Made by a program: the position numbers and the translations under genes. Under the pieces are notes generated by a model. It was not told the origin of the DNA. It saw only the letters and a program-made list of their open reading frames with translations, and made no database searches. From assembly GCF_000248055.1 (NCBI RefSeq), contig NZ_BAFC01000079.1:1-33512 (forward strand): a stretch of 33,512 bases of DNA. The letters are read 5' to 3'. Source of the stretch: Gordonia sputi NBRC 100414 (GTDB taxonomy: Bacteria > Actinomycetota > Actinomycetes > Mycobacteriales > Mycobacteriaceae). Numbering within the stretch: the first letter of the stretch is position 1; every line of letters begins with the position of its first letter. Shown here piece after piece: positions 1 to 10,737 of this stretch.

Positions 1-47
1 GCCAGACCTTGCGACCCGCATGCACGGCAGCATCACGGCCAGGCTAG

Positions 48-109
48 ATGTGTGTCGAACCGAAGGATATGTGTGCTGCAGCACCCACATCTTTCGATAC
101 GACACACAT
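48..109. repeat. 62-bp imperfect palindrome (copy 1)
   Basis: Two 31-nt arms meet at a central CTGCAG with no spacer, and 26 of 31 positions pair. The ends read ATGTGTGTCG and CGACACACAT. It is the same element as the perfect palindrome at 26861-26924: the right arm differs from that copy at 3 positions and the left arm at 6. It lies about 70 nt beyond the stop codon of the minus-strand alcohol dehydrogenase, so it could act as a 3'-end hairpin or be a dispersed REP-like element. An ATG-initiated frame runs through it on the plus strand but is judged a shadow. Confidence 0.8.
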
Positions 110-182
110 TTCTCGATATGAGTGCGCCCGCGACGCGTCGAACACGTTGTGCGGTGGCCGGAGCCGTTCCAAACAACGGCGC

Positions 183-1244
183 TCAGCCGGCGTCCTTGGC
201 CATATCCATCACCACGCGGCCCTCGATCTTGCCGTGCTCCATCTCGTCGAACACCGCGTTGATGTCGGTCAGACTGCGGACCGAGTAGGTGGGCGTGATC
301 TTGCCCCGCGCGTAGAAATCGAGCGCCTCACTCATGTCCTTGCGGGTTCCGACGATCGAGCCGCGCACGGTCAACCCGAGCAGCACCGTGCTGAAGATGT
401 CGAGCGGGAACTGATCCGGCGGAAGACCGACCAGGACGACGGTCCCACCGCGACGCAGCGCGCTGATCGCTTGCGGAAACGCGTGCTTGTTGACGGCCGT
501 GACGAGTGCACCGTGAACGCCGCCACCCGTGGCCTCCTGCAGTTCGGCGCCCGGGTCGGCAGACGTCGCGGCATTGACCGTGATCTCGGCGCCGTGATGG
601 CGGGCGAGTTCGAGCTTCTCGTCGTCGACGTCGAAGGCCGCCACCCGACGACCCATCGCGATCGCATACTGCACCGCGATGTGCCCGAGTCCGCCGATAC
701 CGGAAATCAGCACCCACTCACCGGGTTTGGTGTCGGTGCACTTCAGTCCCTTGTACACGGTGACGCCCGCGCACAGGATCGGGCCGACGGCGGCGAGATC
801 GGCACCTGACGGGATGATGGGACAGTAGCGTGAGTCGACGAGCATATAGCGGCCGAATGAACCGTCGACCGAGTACCCGCCGTTCTTCTGGTTAGGACAC
901 AGTGTCTCCCAACCGGTTTCGCACCATTCGCATTCGCCGCAGGCACTCCACAGCCACGCGTTTCCGACGACGTCGCCCACCTTGATACGGGTAACGTCGT
1001 CGCCGACAGCAACGACGGTCCCGACTCCCTCATGGCCCGGCACGAAGGGCGGCTCCGGCTTGACGGGCCAATCTCCGTGCGCCGCATGGAGATCGGTGTG
1101 GCAGACGCCCGTGTAATCGACGCGCACCAGCGCCTCGTTTCCAGTGGGAGTCGGAACGTCGATCGAGTCGACAGTCAGCGGCTTGGTGAAGTCATGGACG
1201 ACGGCTGCGCGCATCGTCGAAGGGGTTTGCGAGGATGTGGTCAT
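183..1244 (-). CDS. adhP: Zinc-dependent alcohol dehydrogenase, AdhP type
   Basis: 353-aa cytosolic medium-chain dehydrogenase that would interconvert primary alcohols and aldehydes with NAD(H). An N-terminal GroES-like domain carries the catalytic zinc ligands Cys48 (GVCHTD) and His71 (GHE), with the third ligand probably the Cys in GPILCAGVTVYKG. The four-cysteine structural zinc loop is CGECEWCETGWETLC. The Rossmann domain carries GIGGLGH. A GTG 15 nt upstream is in frame, but ATG 1244 is preferred because AGGAG sits 6-7 nt before it and that GTG lies directly in front of the AGGAG. Family length is about 340 aa, so the gene looks intact. It is transcribed alone, with the oxygenase gene 407 bp upstream. 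The physiological substrate cannot be read from the sequence. Confidence 0.93.
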   Translation of the reverse strand: MTTSSQTPSTMRAAVVHDFTKPLTVDSIDVPTPTGNEALVRVDYTGVCHTDLHAAHGDWPVKPEPPFVPGHEGVGTVVAVGDDVTRIKVGDVVGNAWLWSACGECEWCETGWETLCPNQKNGGYSVDGSFGRYMLVDSRYCPIIPSGADLAAVGPILCAGVTVYKGLKCTDTKPGEWVLISGIGGLGHIAVQYAIAMGRRVAAFDVDDEKLELARHHGAEITVNAATSADPGAELQEATGGGVHGALVTAVNKHAFPQAISALRRGGTVVLVGLPPDQFPLDIFSTVLLGLTVRGSIVGTRKDMSEALDFYARGKITPTYSVRSLTDINAVFDEMEHGKIEGRVVMDMAKDAG

Positions 1245-1651
1245 TGTGCTCTCCTGCACGGTCTTTGCACGTCTCGACGTTCGGACGCGGTGGCATCAGC
1301 CGTATCGTCCTTATCCCGCCCCAGAGGATTCGCATGACGCCCACGTCCTTGCCGCCGGCGACGATCCGCCGACCCACCCGACACACGTACCCTCAATGCC
1401 GTTATATCAGCGATACGCACGACGCCGCGCGGTTCGTTACAGTTCTGCCACCCCGAAACCCTACAGGCGAGACCCAGTCGCTCGAACTGCGTACGGGCTC
1501 GGGCGCAGTCCAAGTCATGATCGGTGCGTACGCGCTGAACACTCCGGTACGAGTTCTTCAGGGCTACGGGTTCGGCGGCTGGGTGATCGTTCCCTGACAA
1601 GTCCGACCGCGGCCCTTGACCACCGGACACCGGACACCGGCCGTGAGCGAT
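1245..1651. other. 407-bp intergenic gap without a credible gene
   Basis: Open frames here (for example 1235-1597 plus and 1241-1630 minus) have no recognisable domain and composition unlike the neighbouring genes. The gap must carry the adhP promoter. An AT-rich patch at about 1400-1420, with TATAAC on the minus strand and a small TATC/GATA inverted repeat, is the only plausible core. A short direct repeat of CCGGACA occurs near 1622-1640. Nothing else is apparent. Confidence 0.5.
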
Positions 1652-2728
1652 CTACTGCTGCCCGAGTCCCCGCTGCATCGCACGCTGGACTCGGGCAGCT
1701 TCACGTTTGGCGTACGGATTTGCTTGTCCTGCACGTGATCCGGCGAGTTTCGCACCGATGTGCTCGCCCACCGTGATCGGCGAGTACCGGCTTCCGGCGC
1801 CGACGCACGACGGAAGTGTGGAGATCGTCGCGTCGATGTTGCCGTCGTGAAAGTAGGCGGCGGAGCGTCGGCGTTCGATACTCCCGTCGACGATCGGCGG
1901 CTTGACCCGATGCAGCGTCGACATCCAGCGCTCATTGGTCCAGCGGGCCATCAGATCACCGAGGTTGATCAGTAATGCCCCGTCCTCGGGAGCGACGTCG
2001 TGCCACTGTCCGTTGCCGTCGAGCACCTGCAGACCGCGCACCTGGTCGGCCCAGAGCACGGTGACGATGCCGTAGTCGGTGTGCTCCCCCATGCCCGTCA
2101 GCTCGCCGTCGAGCTCAACCTCGCCGGGCGGCAGCGCGTAGTTGTTCATGCGCAGCACGTCGAGTGAGTGGTCGGTGTAGCCGTCGAAGAAGTCGGGCGG
2201 GAGGTCCAGGGCGTCGGCGAAGATCTTGGTCAGGGTGTGCGCGACCCGTCGAGCCTCGGCAAAGTATGTCGACACCGCGGCCTCGAAGTGGTCGACCTGC
2301 GGCCAGGTGTTGTCGGCGTACTGGTCGTCGGGGAGCTCGAGATCTGGGTACTCCTTGGCTTCGACGCCGACGTTGTATGCCTCGAAGAAGTCGTTCATGC
2401 GATTCGCTGATTCGACGCCGAGCGACAACGAGAGTGATTCGGACTTCGGCGGCGCGTACCCGCGATTGATCTCCGGCGGGGTGCGATACGCCTTCTTCTG
2501 GTCGAGGGGTAGCGCGAAGAAATCGTCGAGCACCGCGGTGAACTCGTCGATCACGGCCGATGGAATCTCGTGCCCCACAATCTGCATGAAGCCCACCGAA
2601 CTGGCGGCGTCGTCGATCTGCGCGGCGACGACGGCTTTGTCGGCGGCGCTACCGCCCGCGATATACGGCGTGATGTCGATGAGCGGGACACGAAAGCCGC
2701 TGCGCGATTCCCCGACGGTGACAGTCAT
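1652..2728 (-). CDS. 2-oxoglutarate/Fe(II)-dependent oxygenase, isopenicillin N synthase-like
   Basis: 358-aa non-heme iron oxygenase of the IPNS-like superfamily. The N-terminal DIOX_N-like part starts with RVPLIDITPY, and the 2OG-FeII_Oxy jelly roll carries the iron triad His216-x-Asp218 (GEHTDYG) and His273 (LHRVKPP). A downstream RRSAAYF fits the Arg-x-Ser co-substrate motif. ATG 2728 is preferred over ATG 2737 because it matches where family members begin and because CAAGAT lies exactly 7 nt upstream, a degenerate leaderless -10. The gene begins 64 nt after the MFS gene ends on the same strand, so an exporter/oxygenase pair is possible. Members hydroxylate or desaturate diverse small molecules, and the substrate here is unknown. 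Confidence 0.85.
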   Translation of the reverse strand: MTVTVGESRSGFRVPLIDITPYIAGGSAADKAVVAAQIDDAASSVGFMQIVGHEIPSAVIDEFTAVLDDFFALPLDQKKAYRTPPEINRGYAPPKSESLSLSLGVESANRMNDFFEAYNVGVEAKEYPDLELPDDQYADNTWPQVDHFEAAVSTYFAEARRVAHTLTKIFADALDLPPDFFDGYTDHSLDVLRMNNYALPPGEVELDGELTGMGEHTDYGIVTVLWADQVRGLQVLDGNGQWHDVAPEDGALLINLGDLMARWTNERWMSTLHRVKPPIVDGSIERRRSAAYFHDGNIDATISTLPSCVGAGSRYSPITVGEHIGAKLAGSRAGQANPYAKREAARVQRAMQRGLGQQ

Positions 2729-2792
2729 GCGCTCCATCTTGGCATCGAAATCTCTGATCCGCTGGTCAGGGCATCGTCGACGATCTCGACGC

Positions 2793-4085
2793 TCAGCCCT
2801 GGCCTTCGGCCCGTTCGGTGATGGTGCGCCCGATGCGATATCGCACGAATGCCGGAACCACAAGCGCGGCAAGGACTGTGCCGATCACGACGAGCACACC
2901 ACCACCGGTCGTGGTGAGTGCGACGCCGATCGACACCGCGACCGCGCCATGCACGACGTCGGCGATTCGCGGACCACCGGCGACGACGACGATGAACACG
3001 CCCTGCAGTCGACCGCGCACGTCGTCGTTGGCCGCGGCCAACAGGATCGACTGACGGAATGCCGCCGACGCCATGTCGGCGGCACCACCGATCATCAGCA
3101 GCACCAGGGCAACCGGGAGCCACGGCATTGCGCGACCATGAGCAAATCCCACCGCGATACCCGCACCGGCGATCGCGACGCCCCAAATAATGACGCACAC
3201 AATGACAGCCAGGCCCTGCCGTTGGACGCGGCTCACCCATCCGGAGAAGACACCGCCGATCACGGCACCGGCAGGGATTGATGCGAACAACAGCGCGAAC
3301 GCCCAGCCGCCGTCGATCGGCCCGCCGAAGTTCTCGTGGGCCATCTGCGGAAACAGCGCCCGCGGCATACCGAAGATCATGGCAATGAGGTCGACCACGA
3401 ACGACACCATCAGGATCTTGTGCGCCCCGAGATAGCGCAGACCGTCGATGACCGAGCGAAGCCCGGGCACCTTGGGCGCGTCGCCACTGAGTGGCCGCAG
3501 CGCGGGCAACATCACGACTGCCGCGAGCGTCGGTACCAGGAAGATGGTGTCGAGGAGATAGAGGAGCGGATAGCCGAGTATCGGGATCAGTGCGCCACCG
3601 ACGAGCGGCCCGGCTATCGCGCCGGCCTGCATGACCGTCATGTTCAACGACAGCGCTGCCGGCAACTCTTCGTCGGGAAGCAGTCTCGGCAGAACTGCCG
3701 TACGCGTGGGCTGGTTGACCGCGAAGAATGCCTGCTGAATCGCGAAGAGCGACAGGATAATCCAGACATTCCCGACACCGAAGGCCGACTGCGCCCAGAA
3801 TGCCGCACTGCACGCGATCAGTCCTATCGTGGTGCAGATCAACAAGATTCGACGATCCAGCACGTCGGCGAGCGCCCCGCCCCACAGACCGAAGATGACG
3901 AGTGGCACCAAACCGAAGAGTCCGGTGAGTCCCACATATGCGGAACTGCCTGTGATGGTGTAGATCTGGGCCGGTACCGCGACGATCGTCAGTTGAGCGC
4001 CGATGACGGTGACGATGTTCGCCACCCAGAGACGCCGAAAGTAGATATTGCGCAGAGGCGTCGTATCGGCGAGCAGGCGGGGCAC
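2793..4085 (-). CDS. MFS transporter, EntS-like (MFS_3)
   Basis: 430-aa inner-membrane protein with about 12 hydrophobic segments. The motif between TM2 and TM3 is GGALADVLDRR, typical of MFS efflux pumps, and NQPTRTAVLPRLLP after TM4 is characteristic of the MFS_3/EntS group of siderophore and drug exporters. The start is GTG 4085, 6 nt after TAAACT at 4092-4097, so the mRNA is probably leaderless. The downstream oxygenase gene could be cotranscribed. Substrate not inferable. Confidence 0.88.
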   Translation of the reverse strand: MPRLLADTTPLRNIYFRRLWVANIVTVIGAQLTIVAVPAQIYTITGSSAYVGLTGLFGLVPLVIFGLWGGALADVLDRRILLICTTIGLIACSAAFWAQSAFGVGNVWIILSLFAIQQAFFAVNQPTRTAVLPRLLPDEELPAALSLNMTVMQAGAIAGPLVGGALIPILGYPLLYLLDTIFLVPTLAAVVMLPALRPLSGDAPKVPGLRSVIDGLRYLGAHKILMVSFVVDLIAMIFGMPRALFPQMAHENFGGPIDGGWAFALLFASIPAGAVIGGVFSGWVSRVQRQGLAVIVCVIIWGVAIAGAGIAVGFAHGRAMPWLPVALVLLMIGGAADMASAAFRQSILLAAANDDVRGRLQGVFIVVVAGGPRIADVVHGAVAVSIGVALTTTGGGVLVVIGTVLAALVVPAFVRYRIGRTITERAEGQG

Positions 4086-4091
4086 CGAAGC

Positions 4092-4097
4092 AGTTTA
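4092..4097 (-). promoter_or_regulatory. -10 element TAAACT for the MFS gene (leaderless)
   Basis: TAAACT fits the actinobacterial TANNNT -10 consensus and lies 6 nt before the GTG at 4085, leaving no room for a leader or ribosome binding site. Confidence 0.6.
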
Positions 4098-4139
4098 GCG
4101 ACACGTACTACCAGCGAGTGAATCCCGTTGGCGTATTAC

Positions 4140-4856
4140 CTACTGGGCGGCCGGGCCCTGCGTCGCCTGCGCGAGAGCCTGCAACGACACCCATGTCGCC
4201 GGGAGGAACTTCTCCTGCGCAACGCGGCCCATTGCCAGCCCGCTGCCGAGCACCGGCTCGTAGTCGAATCCGACGACGGCAGCCACGCTCGCGCCGACGG
4301 TGTCGATCAGCAGTGTCCGGAGCGACGCCTGATTCGGTAGCGGAATGGGGTTGTTGAGCACGACGACGGACCGTTCGAGCACGCCCGCCTTGTGCCACTC
4401 GGACAAGAACGGGCGCGCCCGGTTGAGGAGATCAGGCCGTACATTGAGCACGATCACCGGCGTGACCTTGTCGACCAATACGTCGTCGGTGAGATCGGCA
4501 AGTGATGTGAGTAGACGCGCACCGGCGTCGACGACCGGCACGGCGCCGTTGCCCCAGACTTCCTCGACCGTGTCGACCACCGATGCTCCTTCGGCGGCGA
4601 GGTGGAGGCCGGTACCGAGTTCGCTTCGCAGCAACGACGGGTCGCCACGTCCCTGTAGCCGCAACTCGATATCGCAGTCGTTGCCCGATGCGTCAACCCA
4701 CCACGACGCGGCGCCGAGCGTCGTCGCCGCTCGATATTCAGCGAGAAGAGCTGAGATCACCGACGTTCCGACACCACCGGCAGAGCCCACCACGACGACC
4801 GCGTGTGGCATCGCGGCCGCCTGTTGAGTTGCTCCCTGCACGCTGGTGTCGGACAT
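4140..4856 (-). CDS. MinD/CpaE-like protein lacking P-loop lysines
   Basis: 238-aa soluble protein with the fold signature of ParA/MinD/CpaE P-loop proteins. Near residue 20 it has VVVGSAGGVGTSV, where the deviant Walker A KGGVGK(T/S) is expected. Both the signature lysine and the catalytic lysine are replaced (by Ala and Thr), so ATP hydrolysis is doubtful, although CpaE-like proteins also vary here. Later hydrophobic strands such as VTPVIVLNVRP and SVVVLNNP fit the Rossmann-like core. ATG 4856 is only 5 nt after the stop of the exported-protein gene, suggesting translational coupling. It may position or regulate the envelope proteins encoded upstream, but that is inference from context. An in-frame open extension upstream lies inside the neighbour and is rejected as a start. 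Confidence 0.7.
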   Translation of the reverse strand: MSDTSVQGATQQAAAMPHAVVVVGSAGGVGTSVISALLAEYRAATTLGAASWWVDASGNDCDIELRLQGRGDPSLLRSELGTGLHLAAEGASVVDTVEEVWGNGAVPVVDAGARLLTSLADLTDDVLVDKVTPVIVLNVRPDLLNRARPFLSEWHKAGVLERSVVVLNNPIPLPNQASLRTLLIDTVGASVAAVVGFDYEPVLGSGLAMGRVAQEKFLPATWVSLQALAQATQGPAAQ

Positions 4857-4861
4857 GTCGA

Positions 4862-6334
4862 TCAGCGGCCTGCTGCGTGCCGACCCACCTTGGCGACGGC
4901 GGGTGCTGCTTCGTCGGACTGAGATACGTCTGTCTTGGTCGCGTCCGCCGGGGCGTCGACTGTCGCTGCCACCGGAGTCGACTGTGCCGCAACGCCTTCC
5001 GTGGCCGCTGCATCGTCGGGCAGTGCGTGGCGACCCACGGCCTCCTGGGGCCAGTTGACCTCGGAGCCGGGAACCTGAGCGTCGAGACTGCCCGTCATCT
5101 GCTTGGTCAGCTCGCGGAAGTGCTTCTCGAGCGCAGCGCCGAGCGGCCCGAGTGCCTTGTACGGCGCCTGCGCCTGCTCTGCCGACCACGTGGTGGTCTG
5201 GTTGCCAACCTTCACGTTGACATCGCCGCGATAGTTGACCACGTAGTCGACGCCGGGCAGCCCCTGTTCGGCGGCTGACTCAGCAGGAACCGACAACTCG
5301 AACTGGTTGATGCTGGGATCGACCGGCTCAGGCTTGGCGTGCTTGGGCTGCTTGGGATTTCCGTTCTCGTCGAGCTTCCAGGGCTCCTGCGGGTGCGCAC
5401 CCGGATCGCCTGCGCCTAGCGTGTACGCGGCGATGCCACCGATGGTGCCGCCGATCGTCGCGCCGAGGGCGGCTCCGCCGACAGCGCCTGCTGCCGCTCC
5501 GCCTGCCATGCCGATCGGGAGGCCGATGAGAGCGCCGACGGCGCCCCCCGAGAGTGTTCCCACGCCGGGCACCGAAACCGGGGTCAGGGCAACGGCGCCG
5601 ACACCGGCACCGACGCCCGCACCGACCGCTGCGCCCGGGAGCACGCCGACAAGCGCTCCGGGAATGACACCGGCGGCAGCACCTGCGGTACCACCGATGG
5701 CCACGCCGATGATCGTGGCCGCGGCCTGACGCGACGCTTTGTCCTTCGGCACGCCGAGGGAGATCAGGTTCTGGACGATCTTGGCCTCACCGTAGGCCGA
5801 CCACGCGTTGATGGAGTTGACATCCTTGTCCGACATGCCGTCGGGTATGTCGGTCACGAAGTTTCCGACGCGAATCTTGTTGGGCGGCGGCGCAATCGGA
5901 CGCACCGGCGCAACGGGCTTCGGCGCCTGGAGCGGCGCGTCGGGTACGGGGCTGTAGTACGTGCTGTAGCCGGGGTCGGTGTAGCCCGACTCCTCATACT
6001 GCGGGGCAGCGGTGTACGGCTGGTAAGGAGCTTCTTGGGGCGGGGCCGGGATCGAACCAGCACCGGGGACGTTGATCGGCGCGGATGGTTCGGGCGCCGG
6101 CGTCGGAGCCGTACCGCCCTGTTGGGGTGCGGTATCGGTCGGCGCGGTGCCACCCTGCTGCGGCACGGAATCGTTGGGGTTCGTTCCGCCCTGTTCCACA
6201 GCTGCCGCCGAACCGGCACCCAACGCAGTCGCGATGGAGGCGACAAGAACCGCAGAGGTGACCGCCGTCTTCATCGAAGGTCGGCGTACGTCCAATGCTG
6301 CTTCGCGAGTCCGGTTCTTGGCTGACCGTGTCAT
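4862..6334 (-). CDS. Exported glycine-zipper protein of unknown function
   Basis: 490-aa protein. A basic N-terminus precedes a hydrophobic stretch (TSAVLVASIATALG) and an AGSAAAVE cleavage-like site, so it is probably a Sec substrate with a long n-region. Residues about 50-150 are Pro/Gln/Gly-rich and contain the repeat QQGGTAPTD. A predicted soluble segment (NFVTDIPDGMSDKDVNSIN) leads to a glycine-zipper block of about 130 residues dominated by GAxxGxxxG spacing, consistent with membrane insertion or oligomerisation. The C-terminal part is soluble, ends Ala/Pro-rich and contains VGRHA twice. ATG 6334 follows GAGGGGGA by about 10 nt. It resembles products annotated as insoluble domain protein in Gordonia and Rhodococcus. 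No enzyme motif is visible. Confidence 0.7.
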   Translation of the reverse strand: MTRSAKNRTREAALDVRRPSMKTAVTSAVLVASIATALGAGSAAAVEQGGTNPNDSVPQQGGTAPTDTAPQQGGTAPTPAPEPSAPINVPGAGSIPAPPQEAPYQPYTAAPQYEESGYTDPGYSTYYSPVPDAPLQAPKPVAPVRPIAPPPNKIRVGNFVTDIPDGMSDKDVNSINAWSAYGEAKIVQNLISLGVPKDKASRQAAATIIGVAIGGTAGAAAGVIPGALVGVLPGAAVGAGVGAGVGAVALTPVSVPGVGTLSGGAVGALIGLPIGMAGGAAAGAVGGAALGATIGGTIGGIAAYTLGAGDPGAHPQEPWKLDENGNPKQPKHAKPEPVDPSINQFELSVPAESAAEQGLPGVDYVVNYRGDVNVKVGNQTTTWSAEQAQAPYKALGPLGAALEKHFRELTKQMTGSLDAQVPGSEVNWPQEAVGRHALPDDAAATEGVAAQSTPVAATVDAPADATKTDVSQSDEAAPAVAKVGRHAAGR

Positions 6335-6400
6335 CGTCGCGTTGTCCCCCTCATTACTTCTCGACCTGAGACCGAGAACCCCGAATAGTGGCGTTGAAAA

Positions 6401-7222
6401 TCAGTTTTCAGACTTGATCGACGTGATCCAGTACTTGCCACCGGCCTGCACAGTACTGATGGTCTGCTGGTAGACGATCGGCGCCCCGCCATTCGGCGGA
6501 GTCTCGGTGAGCGTCACACCATAGGTGTTGTTCCCTTGATCAGTGATCGAGAGGCAGTGACTGGTGCCGACGCCGCGTTGGTCGATGAACTTCTGCATGA
6601 CATCGACAGCAGCGACCGCGTTCGGCGTCGTCACAGCTTTGGCTTTCTGAGCGCTTTTGTCGACGTAATACGCATAGTTGAACGCCTTGATCACGTTGGG
6701 GCCCGAACTCTGGTCTCCCGCACCAGCTCCCGTGGTCACGGCGCCATTCACGCTGGCAGGGCATGTGATAGACGCAGTGGTGCTTTCTGTCGGACCGACT
6801 GGCGACGGCCGCGCAGTGGTCGACTCGCGTTCGTCGGACCCCGACAGAGCGACACCGAGAACAGTTGCGATCACCGCGATTACGAGGATCCCTGCCCCCG
6901 CGCCGACGAGTGTTCCTCGCCTCTTGTGCCAGGTGCGCGGACCTGCCGCGTTCTCTCGCTTCTGGCGAGTGTCCTCGCGCAAGCGTTCGGCCTGGGAGGT
7001 GAGGAAGGCGTCGAGCTCCTGCGAGGGAGAGGCTGACCCGGATTCCTCGCTCGACGAAGCGGTATCCGAACCGGCGACTTTCGAGGCCACCAATACACTC
7101 GACGACTCGCGCGCGAGTTCGTGCATCGGAGTCGTACCCGAGGTAGGCCACGGCGGGAGGTCGGCAAACCACTGCTCGAGATCGCTCTCGCTCAACCAGC
7201 CCTCCCCAACTGTCGCAACCAC
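6401..7222 (-). CDS. Single-pass membrane protein with DUF8176-like extracytoplasmic domain
   Basis: 273-aa protein. Residues 1-100 are cytoplasmic and hydrophilic, with a Ser/Glu-rich stretch and a basic WHKRRG stop-transfer boundary. One TM helix follows at about residues 104-127 (GILVIAVIATVLGVALSG), then a Ser/Thr/Pro linker. The C-terminal outside domain has FNYAYYVDKSA, two cysteines likely to form a disulfide (SITCPAS and SHCLSI), and a terminal ITSIKSEN, which resembles DUF8176 proteins. GTG 7222 lies 6 nt after CATGTT, a degenerate leaderless -10. A TTG nine codons in, preceded by GGGGAGG, is an alternative start. It is the first gene of a three-gene minus-strand group with the exported and MinD-like proteins. 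Confidence 0.65.
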   Translation of the reverse strand: MVATVGEGWLSESDLEQWFADLPPWPTSGTTPMHELARESSSVLVASKVAGSDTASSSEESGSASPSQELDAFLTSQAERLREDTRQKRENAAGPRTWHKRRGTLVGAGAGILVIAVIATVLGVALSGSDERESTTARPSPVGPTESTTASITCPASVNGAVTTGAGAGDQSSGPNVIKAFNYAYYVDKSAQKAKAVTTPNAVAAVDVMQKFIDQRGVGTSHCLSITDQGNNTYGVTLTETPPNGGAPIVYQQTISTVQAGGKYWITSIKSEN

Positions 7223-7356
7223 TCCCCGAACATGCTGCCGCGAAGCTTAACGCATGCGAAGAACTTGGTCACGAAAACACGGTCCCCTGTGGACCGGCAG
7301 ATGGGTCTTGTCGTACCGCCCGCTTGGCTCCCGCCCCTGTGACCTTGGCGAAAGCT

Positions 7357-8082
7357 CTACGGCTGCAACCGAGCCGACCGCCAGCAACCGTCGATCATGG
7401 TCAACCGCACCCGGTTGTGCAGTCGGTTGGCTCGGCCCTGCCAGAACTCGACGAAGACCGGTTCGATTCGGTACCCACCCCAATTCGACGGCGTGGGTAC
7501 TGGATCGCCGTCGTCGAATCCGCCGAACTGCTCGGCGACCGACGCCGCCTTGGCTTCGAGCTCGGCACGGCTACCGATCTCGCGTGACTGTTCCGACGCG
7601 TAACCCGACAATTGAGAGCCGCGCGGGCGGTTGTTCCAATACGCCTGCGTCTCGGCGTCGCTGACCTTGGTCACAGGCCCGCGAAAGTGAACCTGTCGTT
7701 CCAATGCGATCCATGGAAACGTCACGGCGGCAAAAGGGTTGGCGGCGAGGTCGTGCCCCTTGTCAGACTCGTACCCGGTGAAGAACACGACGCCCCCGGC
7801 GTCGACTCCCTTGCACAGCACGGTCCGTGTGGCCGGAAGTCCGTTCACGTCGACTGTTCCGAGCACCATCGCGTTGGGTTCGGGGATGCGCGCGGCAACG
7901 GCTTCGCGCAACCACACAATGAACAGTTCGAGCCACGGCGGCTCACCGTCGAGCCAGCTCGGATCGAGATTGTCCCGCACCCCGTCTGCGCCAGCCGCTC
8001 GATCGCCGTCGCCGACGTTGGGTGGGATGCCGCCGCCGTAACCGACGCGCATACCGGGCAGGTCGATGGGGTCGTTGTCCAC
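7357..8082 (-). CDS. pdxH: Pyridoxamine 5'-phosphate oxidase
   Basis: 241-aa FMN-dependent cytosolic enzyme that oxidises pyridoxamine or pyridoxine 5'-phosphate to pyridoxal 5'-phosphate. The FMN-binding core is seen in MVLGTVDVNGLPATRTVLCK and FFTGYESDKGHDL, followed by QVHFRGPV and SEQS. The C-terminal dimerisation part carries GGYRIEP, EFWQGRANRLHNR and the terminal RLQP typical of PdxH. The start GTG 8082 is placed 7 nt after TACCGT. It is divergent from citA, and the neighbouring serC encodes a PLP enzyme, which may or may not be meaningful. Confidence 0.95.
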   Translation of the reverse strand: MDNDPIDLPGMRVGYGGGIPPNVGDGDRAAGADGVRDNLDPSWLDGEPPWLELFIVWLREAVAARIPEPNAMVLGTVDVNGLPATRTVLCKGVDAGGVVFFTGYESDKGHDLAANPFAAVTFPWIALERQVHFRGPVTKVSDAETQAYWNNRPRGSQLSGYASEQSREIGSRAELEAKAASVAEQFGGFDDGDPVPTPSNWGGYRIEPVFVEFWQGRANRLHNRVRLTMIDGCWRSARLQP

Positions 8083-8089
8083 GACGCCG

Positions 8090-8095
8090 ACGGTA
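8090..8095 (-). promoter_or_regulatory. -10 element TACCGT for pdxH (leaderless)
   Basis: TACCGT matches TANNNT and is followed by exactly 7 nt and the GTG start. No ribosome binding site precedes the start, so a leaderless transcript is inferred. Confidence 0.65.
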
Positions 8096-8164
8096 CTCCC
8101 CGACCCGACCCGTCACCGCCCATTGGGAGAGGCGTCCCGCTGTGCCGCACCTGATGGAGTGACC

Positions 8165-8170
8165 TAGAGT
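8165..8170 (+). promoter_or_regulatory. Candidate -10 element TAGAGT for citA
   Basis: TAGAGT lies 68 nt upstream of the citA GTG. The predicted start site near 8177 coincides with a GTG that opens a 51-codon frame running into citA in another reading frame, so either a leader or a leaderless upstream ORF is possible. Confidence 0.4.
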
Positions 8171-8237
8171 GCTGGGGTGGCGCCGCAGCCCCGCGCCACG
8201 CACTTCCCACGGTGTTGCGTGGAGAGAGGTGGCCCCT

Positions 8238-10567
<2,330 letters not shown>

Positions 10568-10578
10568 CGTTTTCCGCA

Positions 10579-10646
10579 CAGACGCGGCTCGAGTTGGCAG
10601 ACGCGGTTGGTACACCGACCGCGTTTGCACGTTCGGGCCGCGTCTG
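10579..10646. repeat. Inverted repeat, 33-nt arms with 2-nt loop, after serC
   Basis: The left arm at 10579-10611 and right arm at 10614-10646 pair at 26 of 33 positions, and most mismatches are transitions that would form G-U pairs in RNA. The motif CAGACGCGG appears twice in the left arm, and its relatives recur up to about 10700 (CCGCACG, TTGCCGCGTG). Located 12 nt after the serC stop, it may be a terminator hairpin, a REP-type element, or both. No U-tract follows. Confidence 0.6.
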
Positions 10647-10724
10647 GCGCTTGCAGGGCCGCACGTTTGGGTGCGACCTGCGGATTTGCCGCGTGTCCCG
10701 ACCGTCCCACGCGTGTCTGTGGTC

Positions 10725-10730
10725 TAACCT
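10725..10730 (+). promoter_or_regulatory. -10 element TAACCT upstream of sepH
   Basis: TAACCT is followed by 7 nt and an ATG at 10738. The predicted transcript would therefore begin with the start codon of a short ORF rather than with sepH. Confidence 0.6.
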
Positions 10731-10737
10731 GACGACA

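Noticed and set aside
48..809. Long plus-strand open frame starting in the palindrome and crossing adhP
   Set aside because: It is antisense to a well-supported alcohol dehydrogenase, shows no domain and has composition typical of a high-GC shadow frame.
2793..4085. MFS and oxygenase pair as a beta-lactam or siderophore biosynthesis cluster
   Set aside because: No synthetase or other biosynthetic gene is present. IPNS-like folds are common and do not imply penicillin chemistry.
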